Shown here one piece after another: positions 1 through 12,200 of a stretch of DNA of 64,000 nucleotides. The position numbers and the translations under genes were made by a program. The stretch comes from Linyphia triangularis (Eukaryota > Arthropoda > Arachnida > Araneae > Linyphiidae), in NCBI GenBank assembly GCA_963978545.1, contig OZ021723.1, forward strand, positions 4,154,001-4,218,000. Direction: 5' to 3'. Within the stretch, counting starts at the first letter, position 1. The number at the start of each line of letters is the position of its first letter. Below the pieces are notes generated by a model. It did no database searches. It worked only from the letters and a program-made list of their open reading frames with translations, and was not told the DNA's origin.

Positions 1-599
1 TGAGGGTTAATCGTGATCGGAAAAGCTTACTTTTTTTATATTTGGCTTTTTTGTCATTTGCACCAATTTTCAATGTTGTGACCATGTAGGAAATGGGGCA
101 TTCGAATATTCCTCGTTTGGAACGTTTAGCCCCTTTTCCACCTCTTAAAGAGAGTTAATCGAGATCGGAATAGCTTACTTTTCTATGTTTGCCATTGTTG
201 ACATTTGCACCAATTTTAAGAGTTGTGACCCGTATGGGAAGTAGGACATTCGAATATCCCTTCGTTTGGAACGTTTAACCCTTTTTCCACCACTTAAAGT
301 GGGTTAATCGAGATTGAAATAGCTTAATTTTTCTACGTTTGTTGACATTTGTACCAGTTTTCAGAGTCGTGACCATATGGTAAGTGGGACATTGGAATAT
401 CCTTCGTTTGGTCCGTTTAACCCCTTTTCGACCCCTTAAACTGGGTTAATCGAGATCGGAATAGCTTACTTTTTCTATGCTTACCATTGTTGATATTTGT
501 ACCAATTTTCAGAGTTGTGGACATATGGGAAGAGGGAGAATTATTGATGAGTGAGTGAATGAGGGAGTGAGTGAGGGCTTTGCCTTATATATAGAGAGA
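1..599 (-). mobile_element. Helitron-like element with ~148-bp minisatellite (left copy, cut by window edge)
   Basis: Four imperfect tandem units start near 7, 155, 304 and 446. Each carries a TTAATCGAGATCGGAATAGC-type core and an ATTCGAATAT segment. The array ends in a GAGTGAGTGA-rich stretch followed by TATATATAGAGA at 588-599. Read on the minus strand, the element begins TCTCTCTATATATAAGG, matching the start of the opposite-strand copy at 6513. A TC start with an A/T-rich leader and internal minisatellites suits a non-autonomous Helitron/Helentron. The 3' end is outside the window, so the class is inferred. Confidence 0.55.
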
Positions 600-1439
600 T
601 AAGTGCCAAAAATTGCAAGATCTTGTTAATTTTACGTTTTGACATAAAATTCGCTAAATGTGCAGTTGTTACAAAACCAAAATGATTTTGTTTTATTTCT
701 CAAGAGATAATTTATCATCGTAACGTGTTGAAATATTTTGAGTGAGGTACTGTACTTTAACTTACGATGTATCGGATCTAAATTATTGAATCCTAATGCA
801 AGTGTATGTTTTTGTAATTTATTTTAGAATTTAGAATGAGAAGATTTAGCATTTTAAATTAATTTTCAACTAATAAATAGACACAAACTTTATCCAAATT
901 GGTTCAGTAGAACTTGAGTTATAGCCGTACATATATATATATATGCATACATACAGATATTGGATACGTAAATTATATTTCAAAACTTTTAAGAAATTAA
1001 GATACAGTATATTAATTTTTCCAAAATTTCTGTTTCATACTTTTTTCACTTTCTTAGTTCAATTGAACATTTGAATCTTTAAAATTTATTATGTTTGCGT
1101 TTTTTTTTTTTTTTTTTTTGTTTTTTTTGTTTTTTTTTATAAATGTTATTAAACCTTGCAGGATTGTTTCTGTAAATACTATAAATAACTGTATGCGTAG
1201 TAACTTAAGAATATTTATAAAATCATTATTTATACATCATAATTTCATCATATGCTAAAGTTGATAAAGATGTTTTTTGTGAAAGGGAATTAAAAGTGAA
1301 AAGTGTAGAATTAATTTTTTTAATGTAGAACCAGTTTTAATTTAAAATGGTCAAATATAACTATCAGTCAAACTACCTGTTAATGCTAAATAGCTTAACA
1401 TGAAATCCCGTTTAACGCGAAATAAAAGCAGGTCTCCGT
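600..1439. other. AT-rich intergenic stretch, no gene seen
   Basis: I see no coding potential. It holds a short (TA)n run near 930-945 and an interrupted poly-T tract at about 1101-1138. Confidence 0.5.
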
Positions 1440-1696
1440 ACCTAAAACTCCAAACTCAAAAAGAAATTCAAGCTATACATATACAATTGAGATGATTTTC
1501 TTTAATTTTTATTTTATAATTTCAAACTTTTTGGCAGTATATCAGAATTAAAAATGATGTATTTTTATGTATAAACTTTTTTTTTCCCGTTGATTTTTCA
1601 ATTAGCTAATTGCAATTAAAATGACTGATTAGGACATTATTAGAACGGACATAAATAAACTTATATTTAACTTAGAGGTATGATTTTTATTGCAAA

Positions 1697-2576
1697 TCTA
1701 TATAAATAAAACTGACTTTCTGTCACACGGATTTGGGGACCGTTTCACGTAAAAACTACCTAACGGATTAGGATGAAATTTGGTATATCGCTTAATTAAA
1801 CGACCAGGAGTAAAATAGGCGATATATTTTTAATTTTAATTGAGTTTTAAAATTTCCGAAATAATTTTTTTTTTGTGTTTTTAAGCAGACACAATTTAGT
1901 ATTTCCTGAATTTCAACTGAATGACAATCTTCGTTTGGTTTGTTTTGAAAATCGCAAATGATATTCTACATTCACAATGCCTAGAAAAAAACGCCCATCA
2001 TTAAGCAAAATCGACAAAAAAGTTTTTCAAAAACGTTTAAAGAGGAACGAATTACAAAATGACAACCAAGAAGCTTCGACTTCGCTGCAGCCGGACATTT
2101 CCCCAGAGGACAGATTAGCGTCGCAACGGCGACGCCAGGAGTCTGTAAGGAGTAGAGAAACATCAGTGTTGCAGACCAGCCCGGATGTGAGTCACTATGT
2201 GGAGAGGCCCCTTTTGGGTTGGAATGCAATGGAAATAAGGAGAGAGGATTAGGCCGCCACACCGAGTGGTTGGAGAAAAGCAGCTCCCTCAACAGATTAT
2301 TTCAAAAGGAAAATAAATATCTTTAAGTTTCAAACAAAGGTCGTTAACTGTCTTAAGTTTCAAGAATTCTTAAAGCTCTTTTACTCTGGTAGAGTAATTA
2401 GAGTCAGTAATTTCAACAATCAGAGAGGCGTGCCGTTCGTTTAGAAGCCGATCGGCTAAGACATGCCGAACTAAACGAACAAAGAATGAATTTACAATGG
2501 GGTGATAAACTTTTATATTACTTTTATTTAGTACCAAAAACTGAGTTTATCCGTCAACGACGGGCCACGCAGCTAG
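1697..2576 (+). mobile_element. Non-autonomous Helitron, both ends present
   Basis: The 5' end is TC followed by TATATAAATAAAACTGAC. The 3' end is CTAG at 2573-2576, preceded by a short hairpin CCGTC-AAC-GACGG at 2551-2563. The element sits between an A (1696) and a T (2577) with no target duplication, as Helitrons do. A second copy of the host repeat (46.0-46.7 kb) shows the uninterrupted site. It keeps only the N-terminal part of a Helitron ORF and has no Rep or helicase domain, so it cannot move on its own. Confidence 0.88.
1977..2252 (+). pseudogene. Remnant of the N-terminus of a Helitron Rep/helicase ORF
   Basis: A 91-codon reading frame begins MPRKKRPSLSKIDKKVFQKR and is very basic and Arg/Glu-rich. 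This resembles the N-terminal, RepHel-preceding region of animal Helitron proteins. After the stop, 2427-2500 still reads in another frame as an Arg/Leu/Glu-rich heptad-like stretch (RLEADRLRHAELNEQR) of the same kind. The HUH nuclease and PIF1-type helicase domains are absent. I read this as a decayed 5' fragment carried inside the Helitron. Confidence 0.6.
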
Positions 2577-3388
2577 TAAAATATATTATATTGACGCATG
2601 TTTTCATTGTGAATTGTGAATCTGGCTTCAATGTTTACTTAATAATAAGTTTTTAAATAAAATGTTTGAAACAATACATAGTTTTCATCACAAAATTAAA
2701 ATTAAAATACATATAAAAATTGTTTTTGTAACAATATATATTAGATTCTAGTAGGAAACACATTCACAACTAATGCCTACAAAACAAAATTATAATTTTG
2801 TAAATCGGACCATTTATAATGCAGTTATGACTGTTGGCGTAAAATCATATAGCACCAAAATGTCATTCTTCAGAAAACGCGTTTGAAGTTTACAAACCTT
2901 ATTAATCTGGTACTAAACAGGTTTACAAAACCCACTGTAATTCAAAAAGTAATTTGATTCTCAGAAACAAAATGGTATCATTTTGACGGTAATGAATTCG
3001 AGAATATTTAAAAGAAAAAAAAACAGAGAAAAAAACAGAAAAAAAAAAAAAAAAAAAAACGCAGACTTGAGTCAAATTTCGAAAAACCTAATGTATAAGT
3101 ATACCTCAATTCAAAGATAGACAAATGAAGACAAAAAGTAGCCCGTTTCTGAATATAATGAGAACTGCTAATTTTAGGAAATGCATTAAAAAAATGTACA
3201 AGTTCTATTTTAGGATTCTTTGGATATGCCATTGTTATTGCATAATTATTTTTACCCACTACTTTAAAATACAACAATCAAACGCGTGAGGTTTTAAACA
3301 AGGAAATTTTGTGAGTTTACTGAAAACAGTACTATTCTAATCGTGAGTAACATTGTAAATCGTGCGTACCGTCTCTCATGCAAATGCG

Positions 3389-3396
3389 TATTTAAA
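3389..3396 (+). promoter_or_regulatory. Possible TATA box of the six-exon secreted-protein gene
   Basis: TATTTAAA lies 36 bases upstream of the start codon at 3432. A TATA box 25-30 bases before the cap would put the transcript start at about 3415-3425 and leave a leader of only about 10-15 bases. Position is the only evidence. Confidence 0.35.
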
Positions 3397-3431
3397 CTCA
3401 TCTGAGAACTCGTTGCAGAGACCAGATCACC

Positions 3432-3552
3432 ATGATGTGGTTATTAGTAATAACGCTTTTTCTGTCAGTTACTTTCATCAATGCGGACATGGGGGCAAAA
3501 GAAGTTGAACATCAAATTTGTCAATGCACAGATGATATTTACTGCACCTTGC
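3432..3552 (+). CDS. Exon 1 of the secreted-protein gene
   Basis: Encodes the signal peptide and residues to Leu40, plus the first base of codon 41. The donor is c|GTAAGT at 3553, an ideal site. The three clustered cysteines (C30, C32, C38) are here. The frame would run on to a stop at about 3617 if unspliced. Confidence 0.87.
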
Positions 3553-6500
3553 GTAAGTCAAATAATTTTGGTACCAAATTAACTTCTAATTCAAAATCGA
3601 TAGTTCCTCCTCACTAATTTATCAGTCGGTAAATTTCGATTATTTTACTGAAAAGTCAAATGGGCCAACAAGTGACTGATTGTAAATCAATTGATTGAAA
3701 AAATACTCTCCGACGAAAAAATCCTACAAAATGTTTTCATCTGTCAGTAATTTCATTCATTCTTATTTTTCCTGACGTGACGTTTAAGAGGATCAAAAAT
3801 CGACCATGTTAAATAAAATACAGGTCAGACTTTGGAGGAAAGTAGCTGTCGGTTTTTATTTATGCAACTTATGCAATTGACTTCTCTATATGTGGATCGA
3901 GGCGTTGATTGCGTATAATTTGTAAGGCCGTAACTAGACTTTTAATTCGCTGGACGGGGAGGTTTTGCAAAAAGTACTTTTAAGCACCTACACAAAAATG
4001 AAAAAGTTGTGAAAAATTAATCTATTCATTTCAATGGTTTTTTAAAAGAAGTTCGAAATAACGTATAACACATACACTAAAAATATAGATTGTTGAGGGT
4101 TTAATCCTACACCCCCTCCCCATTAGATACAGCCATGATGACGTGTATGGTGAATGACGCGTTGTAGCATAATTCACCATACACGTCATTTGAATCAAAT
4201 CATTTGCGTTATCTATTTGAGTCATCACAATTATTTTGAATTTTATTCCGAAATAAAACAGCAAAAATAGATGCACAATTTCTATTTTATTCACAAATCA
4301 TAGTTATCACTTGCGAAGAGTAGTGAGGAATGGGACACCAGCAATTATACCTAAAAGTAATATAGCTTTTCATTTTTGGCTCTTGTACTATGTAGAGAAA
4401 ACATGTATCATATTTAAAGCAAAGAATCAGTTTAGTTACAGGTTTATTTGAGTTTATGTAATGCAAAATCTGCTTTGCAACACTAAAAGTTAAAAAAAAA
4501 AAAATACCTAAATTTTCAATAAGTTTTATGTCTCACTCATTGTTGCTATTGTTCTTAATATTTTGTATGCTCAATAGCATCACTTTTATGAATTAGCAGT
4601 TAGTTTAAGTCTAAAATATTAGCATGTTTCTATCAATAAGCTATTTTATTGAAATGTTTGATTCAACGTGACGATGCGACTTGACTTAACTTTTAAGGGG
4701 ACTGTTAAGGCAAAAATTTCAAAATTTTCTATTTTTATAATATAGTGGAAATATATCGCCTTCAATTCTAGCTTTCAGTACATACCTTACTTTTGCTGAT
4801 CCGAGAAGAACTAAGAATATTATTTGAGTTTTTGTAAGCGCGCATATCAGAAATCGTATGTATTTCAACTTCTTAAATTGCATTTTTCTCTTCATGTGTA
4901 TTTTAAGATTTTTAGGGTATTCGGTTTGTTCCTTGCGATTCAAAAGTTGATGTATTTTTTTTAATTTAGAGATATTGTTTACTATACTATTTTGAACACA
5001 ATTGTGCATGGATTTTGGAATCTGGTATTTTTTTATTGTTTTACAGCAATTTTCGTAATGCTTCTATTTAAAAAGTTTACATTTTTTGCCGTTGTATGAA
5101 TGTTTTACTTTTAAATAATTAACTAATGAGTCAAATTCAAAATCCATGCACAATTATGTCAATATTTATTCAATTAGCTTGTACAAAAAAATTGAGACAG
5201 ATTGCAAAAAATTTGAATCGCAAGGAGCGTTTTTAAAATTACGGAAAAAACGCTAAATTTTTCAATAAAAATTTAATTTCTTGAAAAAAAATCAATATAA
5301 ATTTTTGAAATTTTAGGTTGTGTTTCATCTAATTGCTATTGAACTGCACAAAAAATTTCATGAATTTTAGACAAAAATTGAAGAATTTTTATTTTTGACT
5401 TAACAGTCCCCTTAATAAAAGTATTCAAACTGTTCTTCCAAAAAACTCCGCTTTAGGTGATATCATTTATGAGACAACGGCTTTCGAAATTGTTCAGGTT
5501 TATTTTATGATAGAGTCGATGACTGTTGCAGTATTTATTGCGGCCAATATCAATAAATTGTCCAAATGAGATTCAATTAAATTATTTCTGTATTTGTTCT
5601 TGATGAAAGCCACCTTGCTGAAAGCTTCTTCATATAGTTTCTTCCAGCACCTAGTGAAGAACTCAGAACATCGTAGCCCAGTCGGGAGAGTATCGTGCCC
5701 GAACTCGCAACCTTCTGGTTGGGAGTTCGGGTCTGGGAACGACTAAAGACCACCATGTTCACTAGTGGTGACTGGGGGCACGTTAAATAGTCGTGGTCAC
5801 TAAGAACTTCAAGTTTCCAAACAAATAAAAAAAGCTAACGCAGCGTCAGTTACATGTGACGTGATTTTTGCAAAGCAAAACATTCGACATTTCCCTTGAC
5901 TGGCATTGAGTTTGTGTACAACTACTTAAATTTCTTAATTTTTTATGTTTTTTTTTTTTTTTTTTTTTTTTTTTTGTACACGTTTTACAATTCTCTACAA
6001 GTAATTTGAAATTACTGCATCCACTTTGATACTGTATTTTGCATATTTTACGAATTATTCTAAACTTGAGTGTATTAAGGAATCTACGGAATTAAACTAA
6101 AGTTTATCACAAAAAAATCAGTTTTAAAATATATAAATTTCATAAAAAACTTTATATACTTAACTAAGTATTTTAATAGATTAAACAAAAATATTTTTAA
6201 ATTAGTGTCAGTTAAACATTACACTAGCAAATACACGAAGTTGTAACAACGGTCGGAACACATAGTTGTTTATTTTTTTACCGTATATAAATGCAAATAA
6301 AATATGTAATGAATGTAAGTCCATAGAACTAGATTTTAAAATAGTTATTTATGCAACTAGAGGAAACACAAATATTTTTTTTTCAAACATGGCAAAACGC
6401 TTTTTACGAGTGTATTAACCCGAATTAAATAATTTTCGTAATTTGAAAAAGTAATTTCGCACAAGTTGTCTGCAATATTTTTTTATAGTCACATGAAAAA

Positions 6501-9254
6501 CGTGTTTTTACCTCTCTATATATAAAGCTCTCTCTCAATTACTCACTCACTCATCGCTAATTCTCCCACTTCCCACATAACATAGTAAACATAGAAAAAT
6601 TAAGCTATTCCGATCTCGATTAACCCACTTTAAGAAGAGGAAAAGGGGTTAAACATTCCAAACGAGGGATATTCGAATGTCCCACTCCTCATATGGTCAA
6701 AACTCTGAAAATTGGTACCAATATCAACAATGGTAAACATAGAAAAAGTAAGCTATTCCGATCTCGATTAACCCACTTTAAGAGGAGGAAAAGGGGTTAA
6801 ACATTCCAAAAGAGGGATATTCGAATGTCCCACTTCTCATATGGTCAAAACTCTGAAAATTGGTACCAATATCAACGATGGTAAACATAGAAAAAGTAAG
6901 CTATTCCAATCTCGATTTACCCACTTTAAGGGGTGGAAAAGGGACTAAACGTTCCGAACGAGGGATATTCGATTGTCCCACTTCTCATATGGTCAAAACT
7001 CTGAAACTTGGTACAAATGTCAACAAAGACAAATAAAGAAAAAGTAAGCTATTCCGATTTCGATTAATCAACTTTGAAGGGTCGAAAAGGAGTTAAACGT
7101 TCTAAACGAAGGATATTCAAATGTATCATTTCCAATACATTTTTAACTATACATTTTGGAAAAAATATCAACAAAATAAAGTTCTTATTTGTATAAGTCA
7201 GTTTGTAGGGATCGAAATGGGAGCAATCGTCTGAAGTGTAGAACACATGAATGTATTTTTATTGCTAAAATGCTTTTGGTAAAATTTAGTAGCGCAGCAG
7301 GGGTATTCACCTTGTAACATACATATATTGTTGACAGCCAGTCTTTGAACCTCTCCTAAAAATAATATTTCTATAGCAAGACCATAAAAAATTTAAGCAC
7401 GAGGTGTACAGTAAAGTACTTTTATACACTAATGAGCGTTATAAAGTGTTACTTTCACCTCTATTTTTGATTAAAAAAAGTGCAATTTTTGACACGTTGT
7501 TATAAAAAGTATGTTATAAGGAATTTATATAATATCACAAAACTGTAAATCACCTAATTATAAGCTTTCAAAAATTTATAAAGAGTCGTCTGCTAAGGAA
7601 AAGAAAGTTACATTTGGTGTTTTATCTATAGTAATTAATTTTATTGAAATTATAAATGTATGCAGTAATGATTAAGTAAATACTTTTTGACTTTCAGGTG
7701 AATACGATGAGTACAGAGCAGCGATCAAGCAGGGAGGATCTAAAGTACATATCCATTTATAATTGGATCTGAATATTCACGATAAACACAATATTTCTTG
7801 ATTAAAATTCACTCACAGCTCAGTATTTTTATATTAACAAAGAATGTATTTTAAAAACTTAGAATTGATACATGCGAGAGTGGGTTTGAATGATTCTTGT
7901 TTCTCCTTTATGCCAACGAACAGATAAATATAGGGCAATAATGGCACACCGACACGATACCAGTCAGTGTCCAGTAAATAGTACCGAGTATACGATTTAT
8001 ACCAATAACTAAAGATGCCAATCATCGATATAGATAAACAACTGGATAGACTGCTTAACGCTGGGAAAATGAAGCCGTTGCCAGATGCAATTGGTGGGAT
8101 AATAAATACGAATTGCCGAGGATTGAAAATACTATTTTGGGTTGTACACAGCAGAAATGTCAATAGTAGACCTTAATTAGTAATAATGTTCAAAAAAGTA
8201 TCAACTCTAACTCTTTACAATTTTTTTCGCATTCCCATCCAACTATAAAAGTGAACTGTGATTGGTTAATCTTCCCACCAGCTTCGCAATCCCCGGCGCG
8301 CTTTTCTCTTTTCATTTACAATAGAGCAGTCTATCCAGTCGTTTATCTATATCAATGATGCCAATAGCTGGTAAGTCAGTAAGTGGCAGATGAACCGATC
8401 AAATATTTCCTTTTTGCTGGAGCTTCTCCTCCCATCACTTATGCTCTTCAGAGACCATCGATAAACCGTGTAATGATCGCTCAATTTCTGAAGTATTCCA
8501 CTTGCTGTCACTACGTATGGGGGAAGCTGCATACCAATTAACATGTGGCAGTCACTTTCCAATCGACTCACATGCTGGAATGCAAGCATAAATCAGCCAT
8601 AAAAGCCTTGAGTGTCTGATTGATTTACTTACTATTGATTCATACGCGTACAACTATTGTAGATGATTGAAATTAGGTGTAAACGTTATTTAGAAGCTAA
8701 TTAGGAAAGTAAAGATGTTTCTCTCCAATGCTTTTCTGATATTAAGAAAATGAAGTGAATGAATGTTTTGACTTCAATCACTATGAATCGACTGAATCAG
8801 TTTGAACCGGGTTGTACAGAATAACGCCGGGTACTTCAGCTATTAAGTAATGTGATTCTCTATTGTATGTAACGTATTTGCGTATATGTAATACTTTTTC
8901 GCCAATACAGTGGGCCCAGACCCATATTTTTAATTTCTTTAATATATGTTGGATCAACACAATTTTTTATGTTATTGCAGAGTGGTGTACTGATCAATAT
9001 TATCTACACCCCCCCCCCCTAAAAAATTAGTATTTTTTAAAATATATAATTACCATAACACAATGTATCAAATATTTTGACATAACTTGAAAAAAAATTT
9101 CAAAATATGTAAAAGAGATATCTATAAGTACGCAAATATGTAAAAAAAAATGTGCTAAACACAAGTTTGATATTTAAAGCGGATTTTAAAATAAAAAGTT
9201 TTAACTATAAAAATTCCATTTTTTTGTTTTATATAATTAAAATCATATCTAGAG

Positions 9255-9288
<34 letters not shown>

Positions 9289-12200
9289 TTAAAAATTTAT
9301 TAAAAAGAATTCATTTGTCAGATTGCAATTGCATTATGTATTGTATTTTTCCAGTATAATTGTCAAACGTTCTGTCAACTTTGTATATTGTATTGCATTG
9401 TATTATTAGGTATGATTCTGTAACTTTTTGAACTATAAACTGTAGGTGGTATAATTATGTTAATTTTGTAAAATTAATTATCTTGGTATATTATGTAATA
9501 TGATGTATTGTATATGATGTCTATATTGTATTCCAGACATCCTGTATCTTCTATCATGTTGTTCATTTATTTCTGTATTTTCTGTTATGGATGCAAATTC
9601 AATATCTGTATACGTGTGTATATATATTTTTTACTCGATCAACCTTGTTGGACCTTGAGCCTGGTGTTGGTCTAAAAATTTGTATTTGTATACAATATGT
9701 TTAGTAAATTGGGTGAATGTGACTATACAAATGGAGTTATATCCAATTACGTACAAACAAGTTTAAAAAGCACCACTGAGCAAATACTGTTTGAAGTTTG
9801 TGCAAGTATATCATGGAAGATTTAAGTGTCAAAATTTAAAATTTCGCATTCTATTTGGCAAATACTTTTAAAACATTATATATATTATACAAGGATAGTT
9901 TGGTGCATGTAACTTAATTATAATTTTAACACAATTTTAATTCAATCTTCATCAGACCGAAAGTGCTGGTCAGCCAGGCCAAGTGTTATTGATCGAAACA
10001 AGTGATAGACAGAGGGAGCAACGTCTGGAGAATACAGATGGTGGGGTAGGACTTCCCATTTCAACATTTTGAAGTATGTCTTGACCCCTTTCGCAACATG
10101 GAGTCGAACATTGTCATGCAGAAAAATCACTTTACCGTGTCCAAACAATCTTTGTATTGATTATTTCATTCTTATTTATAGTTCAAATCATTCATATGTA
10201 ATGTAGATTCGATTAGAAAAAGCGTTGCAAAGTCAATCGTGCTTAGGTCTGCTAAGTCCATTGTACCTCTCATACTAATCTGCAATGTAATTAAGTGTAG
10301 CTAGAAAAATATAATTAAATCATGATAGAAAAGTAAAAAAACAATATTTTTTCAGCTAGTTGAAAGTGCATTTCAATGGTACAAAAATGGTTTGCACTAC
10401 CCTGCAGAACCGGAAGACACGGACGAATATTACGAAAACTTTTTAAAAGTTTTCTGCGATTATCCTCGAGAATTAAGGGTATGTATGTAAATATAATATT
10501 TTATTATTTTTATGGATTCATCGAGAGTTCTCTTTAGAATCCAGAATGAATGAAACTAAGTTTAAGCTTAATTCTATAACCTACAGTTAAATGACACTAT
10601 ACATTTTTTCAATTACTAGGTTATTATTATTATTTTTTTTTTTTCAATTACCCATTTGTTAAAGTAGGGTAATAAAAGTATTGAATTCTGTAAAAAAAAA
10701 TCAAAATCGATTTTTGAGTAATAGTTGTATGCAATCTTTCATGTTTGTAGGAATCTTCTGAAAGTGATTTAAGTTTTTCTAAGCTTGCCGTCAATGCTCT
10801 TAAAAGAGTCATATAATCGTCTTAAAAGTGCTAAAAGTGTTGGTAGACGCGGGGTGAAGCGTCCCCCCCCCCCTTTTCAAGAAAATACCCATGCGTCCCC
10901 TTACTTCTAAAACCACTGAAATCATACCTCCACTTTTAAAAGCACTCAATCCGCCTCAAAACTACCAATGAAAAATAACATTCACTTTTAATAATGTAGT
11001 TAAACTGAAAAAAAAATTAATAATTTTTACAATTGAAAACTTTAAAACTATTTATATATGGTGTATTTATCAGATTATTATAAAAATGTTTTGGGGTAAC
11101 AATTTGTATAAAAATATGACTATTTTTACTAACAAATACGGTTGCATTTGGTCAACTTTTAACTTTGGAGGAACTTTCTTTTAAGTTGAACTTTTATTCT
11201 TGTTTCAGATAAAGGCAAGCTATTTTCTTAAAAAAAACTTTTTAGAATTCTCTATTAATGTAATTCCATAAAAGTATGCACATTTATAAGTATTATTTAA
11301 ATAAATAAAAAAAAAAAAAACAGTTATGTATATAACATTCAATTATTACTTAAACTTTATCTCTTATTACCAAGTAAAAAAAAAATCTAAGTCGCCGAAT
11401 ATTCATTAAAATAACAATAAATTTTGGACCCTCATTTAATGTTAATCTTGGGAAGTATCAATTATTTCTTTACTAGTTAATATTTTTATTATAAAATACA
11501 AAATTATAAAATGTATCGTTGAAGATGGGAGAAGGGGGAGAGGAGGGGGGTGGGTAAATATAATATAAAACTTATATTATAAAATAAAACTTAAGAAGTA
11601 ACTAAATACTTTTAATCAAGGCCAACCCGCGTACTGCTTTTACTGGGTGAAAATTATATTAAAATTATTGAAAAATGCGGGCTTAACTATGTGCTCGTTT
11701 GAAAAGCTCTTTTTTATAACTGCTATACGGGCCAGCCCCCTTCGTCCGCACTTGCATCCGCTTCTGCAACGTCGGTGTGGATGCGAGTGCGGACGATGGG
11801 TTTAACTCCATCCATGCATAATTACATTTCAACTTCATTTTGATTCTTGGCGTTTTAATGAAAAGTGAGAAATTTCAAATACTTTCAAAACAAAAATATT
11901 TGGAAAAAAAAAAAAAAAAAAAAAAAGATTATATTTACAATTCAAGCAGGTTCCCTGTATCAAACCATTGTGTATCGTTAACATATATTTGAAATTTTAA
12001 ATAAATTACAAATTGAATTGTGACTGGTGCAATAAGATCCTAATTAGGTAATTAAATTTTAATCAATCAATTAAGTATTATGAAATGAATAATTTTTATA
12101 CTTATATGTTAGTTTTTACACTTTTAAGTGTGAAAAAATTGTTTAGTGATTAGAAAAATTAAAGAAACATTTTTCCAATGTAAACTAATATTTAAGCTAA

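Larger units (their letters stand above)
1440..3000 (+). repeat. Interspersed repeat, copy 1, split by a Helitron
   Basis: The parts 1440-1696 and 2577-3000 are together the reverse complement of about 46035-46700. Shared landmarks include ACTGATTAGGACATTATTAG near 1623, CTTAGAGGTAT near 1670, and TGTCATTCTTCAGAAAACGCG near 2861. The only large difference is the Helitron at 1697-2576. The class of the host repeat is not recognised; it carries no ORF. Confidence 0.7.

Noticed and set aside
3553..3617. Unspliced 61-codon ORF from 3432 to 3617
   Set aside because: It reads through an ideal GTAAGT donor; exon 2 continues the frame precisely after splicing.
7834..8163. 109-codon minus-strand ORF with hydrophobic stretches
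   Set aside because: Part overlaps one arm of an inverted repeat, there are no family motifs and no splice context, and it is antisense inside intron 2.
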